Source: Lutimaribacter degradans (GTDB taxonomy: Bacteria > Pseudomonadota > Alphaproteobacteria > Rhodobacterales > Rhodobacteraceae). From it: a stretch of DNA of 64,000 nucleotides. Positions within the stretch are counted from its first letter, which is position 1, and every line of letters starts with the position of its first letter. Both the position numbers and the translations under genes were made by a program. Below are positions 26,152 through 33,172 of this stretch, piece after piece. The stretch covers positions 1 through 64,000 of the forward strand of contig NZ_JAMQGO010000001.1 in assembly GCF_023703375.1 (NCBI RefSeq), written 5' to 3'. The notes beneath the pieces were generated by a model, which ran no database searches, was not told the origin of the DNA, and worked only from the letters and a program-made list of their open reading frames with translations.

Positions 26152-27549
26152 TCACTCCACCCGGTAGGGCAGAACCCCGCGTTCGTTACTGTCGATGGAC
26201 AACCGCCGCTCCAGCGGCGGGACCGAACGCTGGTGGCAATGGGCGCGTTCGCAGATGCGGCAGGATATGCCTATGGGTTCGAACGCGCGTGGGTTCGAAA
26301 GGTCCAGGTCGTCGGCATAGACCAGCGCATCGGCGTGGCGCACCTCGCACCCCAGCGCAATGGCATAGCGCCGGGTGGGCGCGCCGAAGGCTCCGCCCGG
26401 CTTGCTGACGTCACGAGCCAGGTTGATATAGCGCATCCCGTCGGGTGTTTCGGCCAGTTGCCGCAGGAATCGGCCCGGTGTTTCAAAGGCACGGTGCACG
26501 TTCCAAAGCGGACAGGCACCGCCAAAGCGCGCGAATTGCAGCCGTGTGGCGCTGTGGCGCTTGGTGATGGTGCCGGCCTGATCGACGCGGACGAAAAAGA
26601 AGGGAATGCCCTTGGCGCCGGGGCGCTGCAATGTCGACAGGCGGTGCGCCACCTGCTCGATCGAGGCCGAGAAACGCGTTGCCAGCAGTTCCAGGTCGTG
26701 GCGGGCGCCTTGGGCGGCTTCGAGAAAGCGCGTATAGGGCATGAGCGCCGCCCCGGCAAAGTAGTTGGCCAGCCCGATCTTGGCGATGGCGCGGGCCTCG
26801 TCGCTGCGAAAACGCGCGAAATCCAGCGTCGCCTCAAGCAGCTTGTCCTGTTGCAGCAGCGCGAGTTGCAGAAGGATCTGGAAGGTCTGGGTTTCCGGTG
26901 CCGCGCGGTTCGAAAGGGTCAGCACGCGGGCCTCGGGGTCGAAATGGCGCAGCCGGTCGCTGTCGGCCAGGCGCAGGTTTATCCCGGCCTGATCCAGCAT
27001 CTCGGGCGCCTGCAAGCGCATCGGGCGGCCTTGGGTGGCCTGCGCCATGTGTTCGGCCGCGCGGTCGACGGCGTCGATATAATTGTCGCAATAATGAAAG
27101 AAATCGCGCACCTCGTCCCAGGGGCTGGGTTGCAGGCGCGACTCTTCGCGCCCCAGCGCCTCGTCCAGGCTGGCGAGCCGTTCGTGGGTTTGACGATAGG
27201 CGTGATGCAGGTCGATGAAGGCGCGCGCCAGCGCCGGCGCGTTCGATGCGGTTAGCCGCAGATCGGCCAGTGGCGGGGGCGCATCGCCGAAAAGCGGGTC
27301 GGCCATCGCTTCGCGCATGTCGGTGACGAGCCGCTCGCTGTCGCCGGTGTAAAGCTCGGTCACGTCAAAGCCGAACTCCTGCGCCAAGGCCAGCACCACG
27401 GTCGTGCTGACGGGGCGGTTGTTGTTTTCCATCTGGTTCAGATAGGGCAGGGACACGCCCAGTTTCGCGGCGAAATCCTTTTGCGTGAGGCCGAGGCGCT
27501 GGCGGGTTTCGCGCAGCTTGGCGCCGGCATAAAGCTTTTTCGTGGCCAT
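26152..27549 (-). CDS. pccR: Short-chain fatty acyl-CoA regulator, PccR/ScfR type
   Basis: The 465-residue regulator has an N-terminal XRE helix-turn-helix (about 8-65; RLGLTQKDFAAKLGV) and a long C-terminal effector part of the DUF2083 type with a Cys-rich end (SCRICERAHCHQR, near residue 430). In Rhodobacter sphaeroides the homologous PccR senses propionyl-CoA and controls pccB and mcm by binding TTTGCAAA-type repeats. Here the gene lies close to pccB, and such repeats occur upstream of both (27558-27595 and 28977-29030). The ATG at 27549 is chosen because it begins the conserved region; the extra 15 residues upstream cover the motif region. Confidence 0.88.
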   Translation of the reverse strand: MATKKLYAGAKLRETRQRLGLTQKDFAAKLGVSLPYLNQMENNNRPVSTTVVLALAQEFGFDVTELYTGDSERLVTDMREAMADPLFGDAPPPLADLRLTASNAPALARAFIDLHHAYRQTHERLASLDEALGREESRLQPSPWDEVRDFFHYCDNYIDAVDRAAEHMAQATQGRPMRLQAPEMLDQAGINLRLADSDRLRHFDPEARVLTLSNRAAPETQTFQILLQLALLQQDKLLEATLDFARFRSDEARAIAKIGLANYFAGAALMPYTRFLEAAQGARHDLELLATRFSASIEQVAHRLSTLQRPGAKGIPFFFVRVDQAGTITKRHSATRLQFARFGGACPLWNVHRAFETPGRFLRQLAETPDGMRYINLARDVSKPGGAFGAPTRRYAIALGCEVRHADALVYADDLDLSNPRAFEPIGISCRICERAHCHQRSVPPLERRLSIDSNERGVLPYRVE

Positions 27550-27557
27550 GGGGATTC

Positions 27558-27595
27558 TTTGCAGTTTTGCGTTTGTACAAAGGTGCCTTTGCAAA
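27558..27595 (-). promoter_or_regulatory. TTTGCA-type repeats upstream of pccR
   Basis: TTTGCA at 27558, TTTGTACAAA at 27572-27581 and TTTGCAAA at 27588-27595 cluster just upstream of the pccR start. They resemble the published PccR recognition sequence, suggesting autoregulation. Confidence 0.65.
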
Positions 27596-27656
27596 GCGCG
27601 CCTGTCCAGTCTGCTATAGCGGGCGCGCGGGCCGGGCCTCGTGCCGACCGACGAAA

Positions 27657-27708
27657 CGAGGGGGCCAGCCCCCTCGTGCTCCCCCGGGGTATTTCAAGCA
27701 AGAGGAAG
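27657..27708 (+). repeat. Dispersed intergenic repeat, copy 2
   Basis: The hairpin CGAGGGGGC / GCCCCCTCG (27657-27676) is followed by CCCCGGGGTATTT, CAA, GCAAGAGGAAG (27682-27708). Here it lies at the 3' end of a minus-strand gene, so the GAGGAAG end does not act as a ribosome binding site. Confidence 0.8.
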
Positions 27709-27711
27709 AGG

Positions 27712-28926
27712 TCAGAGCCCCAGTTGCCGTTCGCGCAGGATGACGCCGGTTATGGCGACCACGGCGAAAAGCGAGGTCAGGAACATAATCCAGATCAGCG
27801 GAAATTCCCCTGCGCCGGGCACCAGTAGCGCGCCTGCCAGTGCCGACAGGCCCGCGCCGCCGCCGATCATGATGGCGCCGCCCAGCCCCGAGGCGGTGCC
27901 GGCCAGGTGCGGGCGCACCGACAGCATGCCCGCGGTAGCATTGGCGATTGTCATGCCGTTGCCAACACCCACAAGCGTCATGAAGCCGAAAAAGCTCAGC
28001 GGGCTGGAATAGCCGGAATAGGACGAGACCAGCGAGAACGCCATGCCCACGGTGGCCGTGACCGTGCCCCAGAGTACCATCTTGTTCACGCCGTAGCGCG
28101 AGGCATAGGCGCCCGTGATCCAGTTGCCCAGGAAATAACCGATCGACGGTGCGGCGAAATAGATCCCCATCTTGCCGGGCGAAAGACCAAACACGTTGGA
28201 GGCCACGAAGGGCGCGCCGCCCAGATAGGCAAAGAACGCGCCCGATCCGAAGGCCGCCGCAAGGCAATAGCCCCAGAAGCGTGGGCTGGTCAAAAGCTCG
28301 GGGTATTCGCGGAACTGTCCCAGCAGCGTGTTGTCCGAGGCGCGCGCGGTTTCGCCCAGGTCGCGCCATGTCAGCCAGAACACAGCCAAACCGGCAAAGA
28401 ACAGCAGCCAGAAATTCGCATGCCACCCGAACAGTTCTTCGAGGATGCCGCCGATGGCCGGGCCGATCATCGGCACCACCGCCATGCCCATGGTGACATA
28501 GCCGATCATCGAGGCGGCGCGGTCTTGTGTGAACATGTCGCGCACAACCGCGCGGCTGAGCACCATCGCAACCACCACCACGGCCTGGATCATGCGGAAG
28601 GCCAGGAATACGGTGACGTTGGGCGCGAAGATGCAGCCCAGCGTGGCCAGCAGGTAGAGTGCAAGGCCGATCAGGATCACCGGCCGGCGCCCGAAGCGAT
28701 CCGAGATCGGGCCGACGAAGATCTGCAGAACAGCGTTCATCGCCAGGTAGATCGCAACCGAAAGCTGCATGAGCCGGTATTCGGTGTCGAAATAGACGGC
28801 CATCCCCGGAAGCGAGGGAAGAAACACGTTCATGCTGAGAGCCGAAATACCGGCCAGAAGGATCAGCGTTGAAATATGTGGGGGTGTGGTGCGATCAAGA
28901 TAGCGCACCGAGGCCGTGTCACTCAT
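27712..28926 (-). CDS. Bcr/CflA-type MFS transporter
   Basis: The 404-residue membrane protein has twelve predicted helices and the DHA1 drug-exporter motifs, including GPISDRFGRRPV (motif A, near residue 75). Bcr/CflA proteins export bicyclomycin, sulfonamides or small peptides; the substrate here is unknown. It sits between pccR and pccB and is read toward pccR, so it separates a regulator-target pair that is directly adjacent in R. sphaeroides. Its promoter shares the 166-base divergent region with pccB. Confidence 0.87.
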   Translation of the reverse strand: MSDTASVRYLDRTTPPHISTLILLAGISALSMNVFLPSLPGMAVYFDTEYRLMQLSVAIYLAMNAVLQIFVGPISDRFGRRPVILIGLALYLLATLGCIFAPNVTVFLAFRMIQAVVVVAMVLSRAVVRDMFTQDRAASMIGYVTMGMAVVPMIGPAIGGILEELFGWHANFWLLFFAGLAVFWLTWRDLGETARASDNTLLGQFREYPELLTSPRFWGYCLAAAFGSGAFFAYLGGAPFVASNVFGLSPGKMGIYFAAPSIGYFLGNWITGAYASRYGVNKMVLWGTVTATVGMAFSLVSSYSGYSSPLSFFGFMTLVGVGNGMTIANATAGMLSVRPHLAGTASGLGGAIMIGGGAGLSALAGALLVPGAGEFPLIWIMFLTSLFAVVAITGVILRERQLGL

Positions 28927-28976
28927 GGAACTTGAGTAGGCCCAGCCCGGGGCAATGTCCAGACGCCCGCCGCGTC

Positions 28977-29030
28977 TTTGCTTTTTTGCAATTAGCTTTA
29001 AAAATATTTCACATGATTTGCAAATTTGCC
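28977..29030 (+). promoter_or_regulatory. PccR-type operator region upstream of pccB
   Basis: TTTGC at 28977, TTTGCAAT at 28985-28992 and TTTGCAAA followed directly by TTTGCC at 29017-29030 lie 63-116 bases before pccB in an AT-rich patch. They match the TTTGCAAA core reported for PccR. Confidence 0.65.
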
Positions 29031-29092
29031 GGATTTCGTTTGGACTTGAGCCAGCGCAACATTATAACCCGCCGAAACGGAAGGGGACCGCC

Positions 29093-30625
29093 ATGAAAGA
29101 CATCCTGCAAGAACTTGAAACCCGCCGCCATGCTGCACGCATGGGTGGGGGGGAGAAACGCATTGCCTCGCAGCATGACAAGGGCAAGCTGACCGCGCGC
29201 GAACGGATCGATCTGCTGGTCGACGAGGGCAGTTTCGAGGAATACGACATGTTCGTTGCCCATCGCTGCACCGATTTCGGGATGGAAAAGAACCGCCCAT
29301 ACGGCGACGGCGTGGTGACGGGCTGGGGCACGATCAACGGGCGGTTGGTCTACGTGTTCAGCCAGGATTTTACCGTTCTGGGCGGGTCGGTGTCGGCCAC
29401 GCATGCACAAAAGATCTGCAAGATCATGGATATGGCCATGCAGAATGGCGCGCCGGTGATCGGCATCAACGATTCGGGGGGCGCGCGTATCCAGGAAGGT
29501 GTCGATAGCCTTGCCGGTTACGGCGACGTGTTCCAGCGCAACATCATGGCCAGCGGCGTGGTACCCCAGATCAGCGTGATCATGGGCCCCTGCGCGGGGG
29601 GCGCGGTCTACAGCCCGGCCATGACCGATTTCATCTTCATGGTCAAAGACAGCAGCTACATGTTCGTCACCGGCCCCGACGTGGTGAAAACGGTCACGAA
29701 CGAGGTGGTCACCGCCGAAGAGCTGGGCGGCGCCAGCACCCATACCAGGAAAAGCTCGGTCGCGGATGCGGCGTTTGAAAACGATGTGGAGGCGCTGGCC
29801 GAGGTGCGGCGCCTGGTCGATTTCCTGCCCGCCAACAACCGTGAAAAGCCGCCTGTCCGCCCGTTCTTCGATGATGTCGATCGGGTGGAACAGAGCCTGG
29901 ACACGCTGGTGCCGGAAAACCCCAACACGCCTTACGACATGAAGGAGCTGATCCTGAAGATCGCGGACGAGGGGGATTTCTACGAGATCCAGGAGGATTT
30001 CGCCAAGAACATCATCACCGGGTTCATCCGGCTGGAGGGGCAGACCGTGGGTGTTGTCGCCAACCAGCCGATGGTTCTGGCCGGCGTTCTGGACATCGAC
30101 AGCGCGCGCAAGGCGGCGCGTTTCGTGCGGTTCTGCGATGCGTTCGAGATTCCGATCCTGACGCTGGTGGATGTGCCCGGCTTCCTGCCGGGCACCAAGC
30201 AGGAATATGATGGCGTGATCAAGCATGGCGCCAAACTGCTGTTTGCCTATGGCGAGGCGACGGTGCCCAAGGTCACCGTGATTACCCGCAAGGCCTATGG
30301 TGGCGCCTATGTGGTGATGGCGTCGAAACATCTGCGGGCCGACGTGAACTATGCCTGGCCGACATCCGAGGTGGCGGTGATGGGGGCAAAGGGTGCGACC
30401 GAGATCCTGTATCGCAGCGAGCTGGGCGATGCCGAGAAGATCGCGCAGCGCACCAAGGAATACGAAGATGCCTTTGCCAACCCCTTTGTCGCCGCCGAAC
30501 GCGGTTTTATCGACGAAGTGATCCAGCCGCGCAGTACCCGCAAGCGCCTGGCGCGTGCCTTTGCGATGTTGCGCAACAAGAAACAGGACATGCCCTGGAA
30601 AAAGCACGACAACATCCCGCTGTAA
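29093..30625 (+). CDS. pccB: Propionyl-CoA carboxylase beta subunit PccB
   Basis: PccB transfers carboxyl from biotin on PccA to propionyl-CoA, giving methylmalonyl-CoA. The 510-residue carboxyltransferase has the two crotonase-like halves; [21 protein letters not shown] in the first half (residue 130 region, quoted in part) and the oxyanion-type [12 protein letters not shown] are characteristic, with [14 protein letters not shown] in the second half. The start at 29093 follows AAGGGG. It begins the pcc locus and is regulated by the motifs at 28977-29030. Confidence 0.95.
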   Translation: MKDILQELETRRHAARMGGGEKRIASQHDKGKLTARERIDLLVDEGSFEEYDMFVAHRCTDFGMEKNRPYGDGVVTGWGTINGRLVYVFSQDFTVLGGSVSATHAQKICKIMDMAMQNGAPVIGINDSGGARIQEGVDSLAGYGDVFQRNIMASGVVPQISVIMGPCAGGAVYSPAMTDFIFMVKDSSYMFVTGPDVVKTVTNEVVTAEELGGASTHTRKSSVADAAFENDVEALAEVRRLVDFLPANNREKPPVRPFFDDVDRVEQSLDTLVPENPNTPYDMKELILKIADEGDFYEIQEDFAKNIITGFIRLEGQTVGVVANQPMVLAGVLDIDSARKAARFVRFCDAFEIPILTLVDVPGFLPGTKQEYDGVIKHGAKLLFAYGEATVPKVTVITRKAYGGAYVVMASKHLRADVNYAWPTSEVAVMGAKGATEILYRSELGDAEKIAQRTKEYEDAFANPFVAAERGFIDEVIQPRSTRKRLARAFAMLRNKKQDMPWKKHDNIPL

Positions 30626-30646
30626 GCGCGGGTGGTTGCCCGGGGG

Positions 30647-30710
30647 CGGGGGCGCTGCCCCCCGTCGCGCGTGGCGCGACTCCCCCCGGGGTATTTCTGG
30701 CAAGAGGAAA
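30647..30710 (+). repeat. Dispersed intergenic repeat, copy 3
   Basis: A G-rich/C-rich hairpin (30647-30664) and a second hairpin GTCGCGC-GTG-GCGCGAC (30664-30680) precede CCCCGGGGTATTT, CTG, GCAAGAGGAAA (30684-30710). The AGAGGAAA end provides the ribosome binding site for the gene starting at 30719. Confidence 0.8.
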
Positions 30711-30718
30711 ACGATACG

Positions 30719-31084
30719 GTGGCACGACGCGGACAACAGGATCGCTGGTATGTGGACAGGGCGGGGACGGGGCTTACCCTGTCGCGCCATCGGCCCGCGC
30801 GGTTCGACCTAGGCGTCGAGGCGGTTTTGCCGTCGATGGACCCCTTGCGGCTGGCCCACCAGGTGCGGCAGGATATGTGGCGGGCGCTGCGCGACCTGCG
30901 GGGGTTCGCACCGGCCGTGCGCGTCGCGCGCAAGGGCGATGCTTTGCACGTGCTGGCAGGTGGCGCGGTGGATGGCCCGGTGCCGCGCGCGTGGGCCGAA
31001 GCGGCCATTCGTGCGGTTCTGGACGATCCTGCCAACCGTGCCCGCTGGCAGCGCCACGCGGGCAAAGGGGTGTCTTATGTATAG
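30719..31084 (+). CDS. Uncharacterised protein between pccB and pccA
   Basis: This 121-residue, Arg- and Ala-rich soluble protein starts with GTG at 30719 after AGAGGAAA. I do not recognise a characterised family. It begins MARRGQQDRWYVDRAG and has an amphipathic middle with PLRLAHQVRQDMWRALRDL. It overlaps the next gene by 8 bases, so the two are translationally coupled. The position in a propionyl-CoA operon suggests conserved linkage rather than a proven metabolic role. Confidence 0.7.
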   Translation: MARRGQQDRWYVDRAGTGLTLSRHRPARFDLGVEAVLPSMDPLRLAHQVRQDMWRALRDLRGFAPAVRVARKGDALHVLAGGAVDGPVPRAWAEAAIRAVLDDPANRARWQRHAGKGVSYV

Positions 31085-31490
31085 GCGCCTGATGACTTTC
31101 GTCGCGCTTGGGGGGGCTTTGGCCTGTGCGACCACGGCAGCCGGGCAGGAGGAGGCCCGGCCCGTGCCCTCACCGCCTTCCGGGATTTCCCTTGCCTTGC
31201 AGGACGTGGTGATCGACGCGCCCGCCGGCATGGGCGAAGTGGCGCGATTTCGTTTTGTCGCGCCGGCCATCGGGCAGGATGCCGGCTTTGAGGAAGTCGA
31301 GCAGGATTTCGGGTTCCTGTGTCGCGATTACGCCCTGCCCCAGCTGGCGCAGGCCGGGGTGAGCGCGACGCGCGTCATCGTTTCCTTGGCTTCCGAGCCG
31401 ATCGAGTTCGGTGCCACCGATCCCGAAATCATTCAGTACATGGATGTGTTTCGCGTCGAAAATGACACCTGCATCTGGGAGGGTTTTTGA
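31077..31490 (+). CDS. Exported protein, DUF6497-like
   Basis: A 137-residue protein with a signal peptide (about 1-24, MYRRLMTFVALGGALACA then TTAAG). The mature part has two Cys (FLCRDYALP and DTCIWEGF) likely to form a disulfide, and resembles the uncharacterised DUF6497 family of Rhodobacterales. Probable location is the periplasm. It starts inside the end of the preceding gene (8-base overlap). Function unknown. Confidence 0.7.
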   Translation: MYRRLMTFVALGGALACATTAAGQEEARPVPSPPSGISLALQDVVIDAPAGMGEVARFRFVAPAIGQDAGFEEVEQDFGFLCRDYALPQLAQAGVSATRVIVSLASEPIEFGATDPEIIQYMDVFRVENDTCIWEGF

Positions 31491-31704
31491 CCATGCCACA
31501 ATATCTTGCGGGGCATTGTTCAGGTTCGGCGGCAATTGCGGCTTTCCCGTCACAGACTGCGGCGGCGTCTGCGCGCACGTATCATTCTTCGCGTGATTCT
31601 TGTATTCTGTATTTCGGTTGCACCCAAGCGACCGTTACCTCGCAAGAGGGGCAGGGCCGGTGCCGATGCGCCGGTTTGTCCAAAACAAGAAACAGGAGAA
31701 ACGG

Positions 31705-31848
31705 ATGTCGAAGTACATCAAGAGCATGCTCGCCCTGGGTCTGGTTGCCGGTCTGGCAGCCTGCGCACAGCCGGCAGAGGAAGAATACGTCGTGGTCGAG
31801 CCCGAGCCCATCTCGGTCGAGCCGACCTATACCGGCAAGTACAAGTAA
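31705..31848 (+). CDS. Small lipoprotein (47 aa)
   Basis: The short product begins MSKYIKSMLALGLVAGLAAC, with a lipobox ending at Cys20, then an acidic, Pro- and Val-rich tail (EEEYVVVEPEPISVEP). AGGAGA lies 6 bases before the ATG. It should be anchored to a membrane by its lipid. Function unknown; it belongs to a series of small lipoproteins in this locus. Confidence 0.7.
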   Translation: MSKYIKSMLALGLVAGLAACAQPAEEEYVVVEPEPISVEPTYTGKYK

Positions 31849-31856
31849 TGCTTGTC

Positions 31857-31882
31857 GGGGTCGGGTCTTCGGGCCCGGCCCC
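31857..31882 (+). terminator. Terminator-like hairpin after the small lipoprotein
   Basis: GGGGTCGGG pairs with CCCGGCCCC (one G-T wobble) across a short loop. No T-run follows, so it may only stabilise the transcript. Confidence 0.35.
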
Positions 31883-31914
31883 ATCCCTGCCCTTGGCGAT
31901 GCGGGGGCCCGGAC

Positions 31915-32262
31915 ATGTTGAAGCATCGCGGCTTTCCCGGTCGTCTTCCGGGCACTGATTTCCAGTTCATCATTCGCCGCGCCAACCCCAAGGGCGCAAC
32001 GCCGCTGACCGCGCGTGAACGGTACCGCGACCGCCGTCCGGCCGACAAGCGCGCCGACGCGGCTTTCTTGGGTGCGCTGTGGGATCATTTCGGCGATCAG
32101 CCTTTCGAGCGCGGCAACCTGGATGCCGGGCGGTTGAGCTGGCTGTTTGGGCGCGAAGTGGTGCCTGCGGAAGATCCGTTCGACCCCGAAAGCTATGACG
32201 CGCTGTTGCGCATTGACGAAGCCACTGCGCGCGCTGCCTTTCCGGAGGTGTTCGAGGAATGA
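31915..32262 (+). CDS. Uncharacterised protein between pccB and pccA
   Basis: A 115-residue soluble protein starting MLKHRGFPGRLPGTDFQF. It is basic at the N-terminus and acidic at the C-terminus, with no membrane segment and no Cys. I recognise no characterised domain. No strong ribosome binding site is visible and the start could be further upstream at 31852. It is kept because its length, codon use and position agree with a real gene. Confidence 0.6.
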   Translation: MLKHRGFPGRLPGTDFQFIIRRANPKGATPLTARERYRDRRPADKRADAAFLGALWDHFGDQPFERGNLDAGRLSWLFGREVVPAEDPFDPESYDALLRIDEATARAAFPEVFEE

Positions 32263-32614
32263 TCGGCACTTTCCTGCGCAAGGCGCCTCAACTTTGGCGG
32301 GAAACGGCCTATCTTGAGGGCTGTGATATTTACCATATTGCGCCATGGTCTGCCACGCGGCAAACTGGTTTTGTAGTGGTGGCCCGAACCCCTCGGGCCG
32401 GGACGATGAGTCTGACCCGTTACCCTTCCCCTGTTGGGCGGTGCGACCTTTCCCCAGGTCGGCCGCCCATCTTTTATAAAAACCGCTCAGAGACTTGTGC
32501 CGGTCGGCAACGCTTTGCCTGTATTCCGGCGGGGCCCGGCTATGTCTGGTATTTGCCCCAGTTCGCGCCATATAGCCTGTTGCTGAAAACTTGGGAAAAA
32601 AGGCAGGACAGACC
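32263..32614. other. Gene-free stretch with structured RNA signals
   Basis: No convincing coding frame covers these 350 bases. The stretch contains two strong plus-strand hairpins, the second followed by a T-run, described in the next entry. The remainder before the lipoprotein at 32615 shows nothing I can name. Confidence 0.5.
32348..32476 (+). ncRNA. Candidate small RNA or leader with C-rich loops
   Basis: Hairpin 1 is GGCCCGA-ACCCC-TCGGGCC at 32381-32399. Hairpin 2 has an outer stem GGGCGG/CCGCCC (32436-32441 and 32463-32468) and an inner stem CGACCT/AGGTCG (32444-32449 and 32456-32461) with loop TTCCCC, followed by CTTTTA, which makes it a good Rho-independent terminator. The linker contains CCCTTCCCCTG. 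Unpaired C-rich loops are typical of alphaproteobacterial small RNAs that bind G-rich Shine-Dalgarno sites. A weak -35/-10 pair (TTGAGG, 32314; TATTGC, 32336) sets the guessed 5' end. Not assigned to a known RNA family. Confidence 0.45.
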
Positions 32615-32818
32615 ATGCAGATCAAATCCGTTTTCCTCGTTGCGGTTGCAACCGCCGCGCTTGCGGGCTGTGGTGACACGGCGCTGGAACAAACGTTGCT
32701 GGGCGCAGGCACCGGCGCGGCGGCTGGCGCGGTGCTGGACACCAACGTGGCAGGCGGAGCCTTGGTCGGTGCCGTGGCCAACGTCGCCTATTGCCAGCAA
32801 TACCCGTCGCGGTGTTGA
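32615..32818 (+). CDS. Small glycine-zipper lipoprotein (67 aa)
   Basis: The protein begins MQIKSVFLVAVATAALAGC, a lipoprotein signal with the lipidated Cys at 19. It is followed by a glycine-zipper-like segment (LLGAGTGAAAGAVLD and AGGALVGAVANV) and ends with two Cys. Glycine-zipper lipoproteins often insert in or line the outer membrane. AAGGCAGGA precedes the ATG. Function unknown. Confidence 0.7.
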   Translation: MQIKSVFLVAVATAALAGCGDTALEQTLLGAGTGAAAGAVLDTNVAGGALVGAVANVAYCQQYPSRC

Positions 32819-32919
32819 CGCAACACTTTCCAACGTCAGTGCGCAGCGCGCTGGCGTAAACACACTGTTTCCGGTACGGTTCGCCTCAAAGCCTGAAGAA
32901 AAAAATCGAGGCACCGAGC

Positions 32920-33048
32920 ATGAGAACCGTGAAATTCCTGGCCGCGATGGGCGTCATCGTGGCGGTCGTCGGGTGGTCATCCGTTCCGGAAACATCCAGC
33001 CGATTCCACTTCGCCCCGTCATACGACGCTTTGCCGGGCCTCGACTGA
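32920..33048 (+). CDS. Possible small membrane or exported peptide (42 aa)
   Basis: An ATG at 32920, preceded by GAGG with 8-base spacing, opens a 42-codon frame. The product has a basic start (MRTVKF), one hydrophobic segment (LAAMGVIVAVVGW) and a short polar tail ending in LPGLD. It could be a single-span peptide or a secreted microprotein. Evidence is limited to the start signals and composition, so it may be chance. Confidence 0.4.
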   Translation: MRTVKFLAAMGVIVAVVGWSSVPETSSRFHFAPSYDALPGLD

Positions 33049-33172
33049 CCGGCGGCGCCTCTGGCGAGATGCCGCCAGGAAACCACCCGAACCATATGCA
33101 AAACCGCGCCGGCCGCCCTTGGGCGAACGGCGCCGTTTCGCGTTCTGCCATAGGAAAGAAAAGGGACAGCGC

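Noticed and set aside
30632..30718. Upstream start for the unknown gene at 30719
   Set aside because: The extra codons are translated repeat copy 3 (including its hairpins); the GTG at 30719 follows a proper ribosome binding site.
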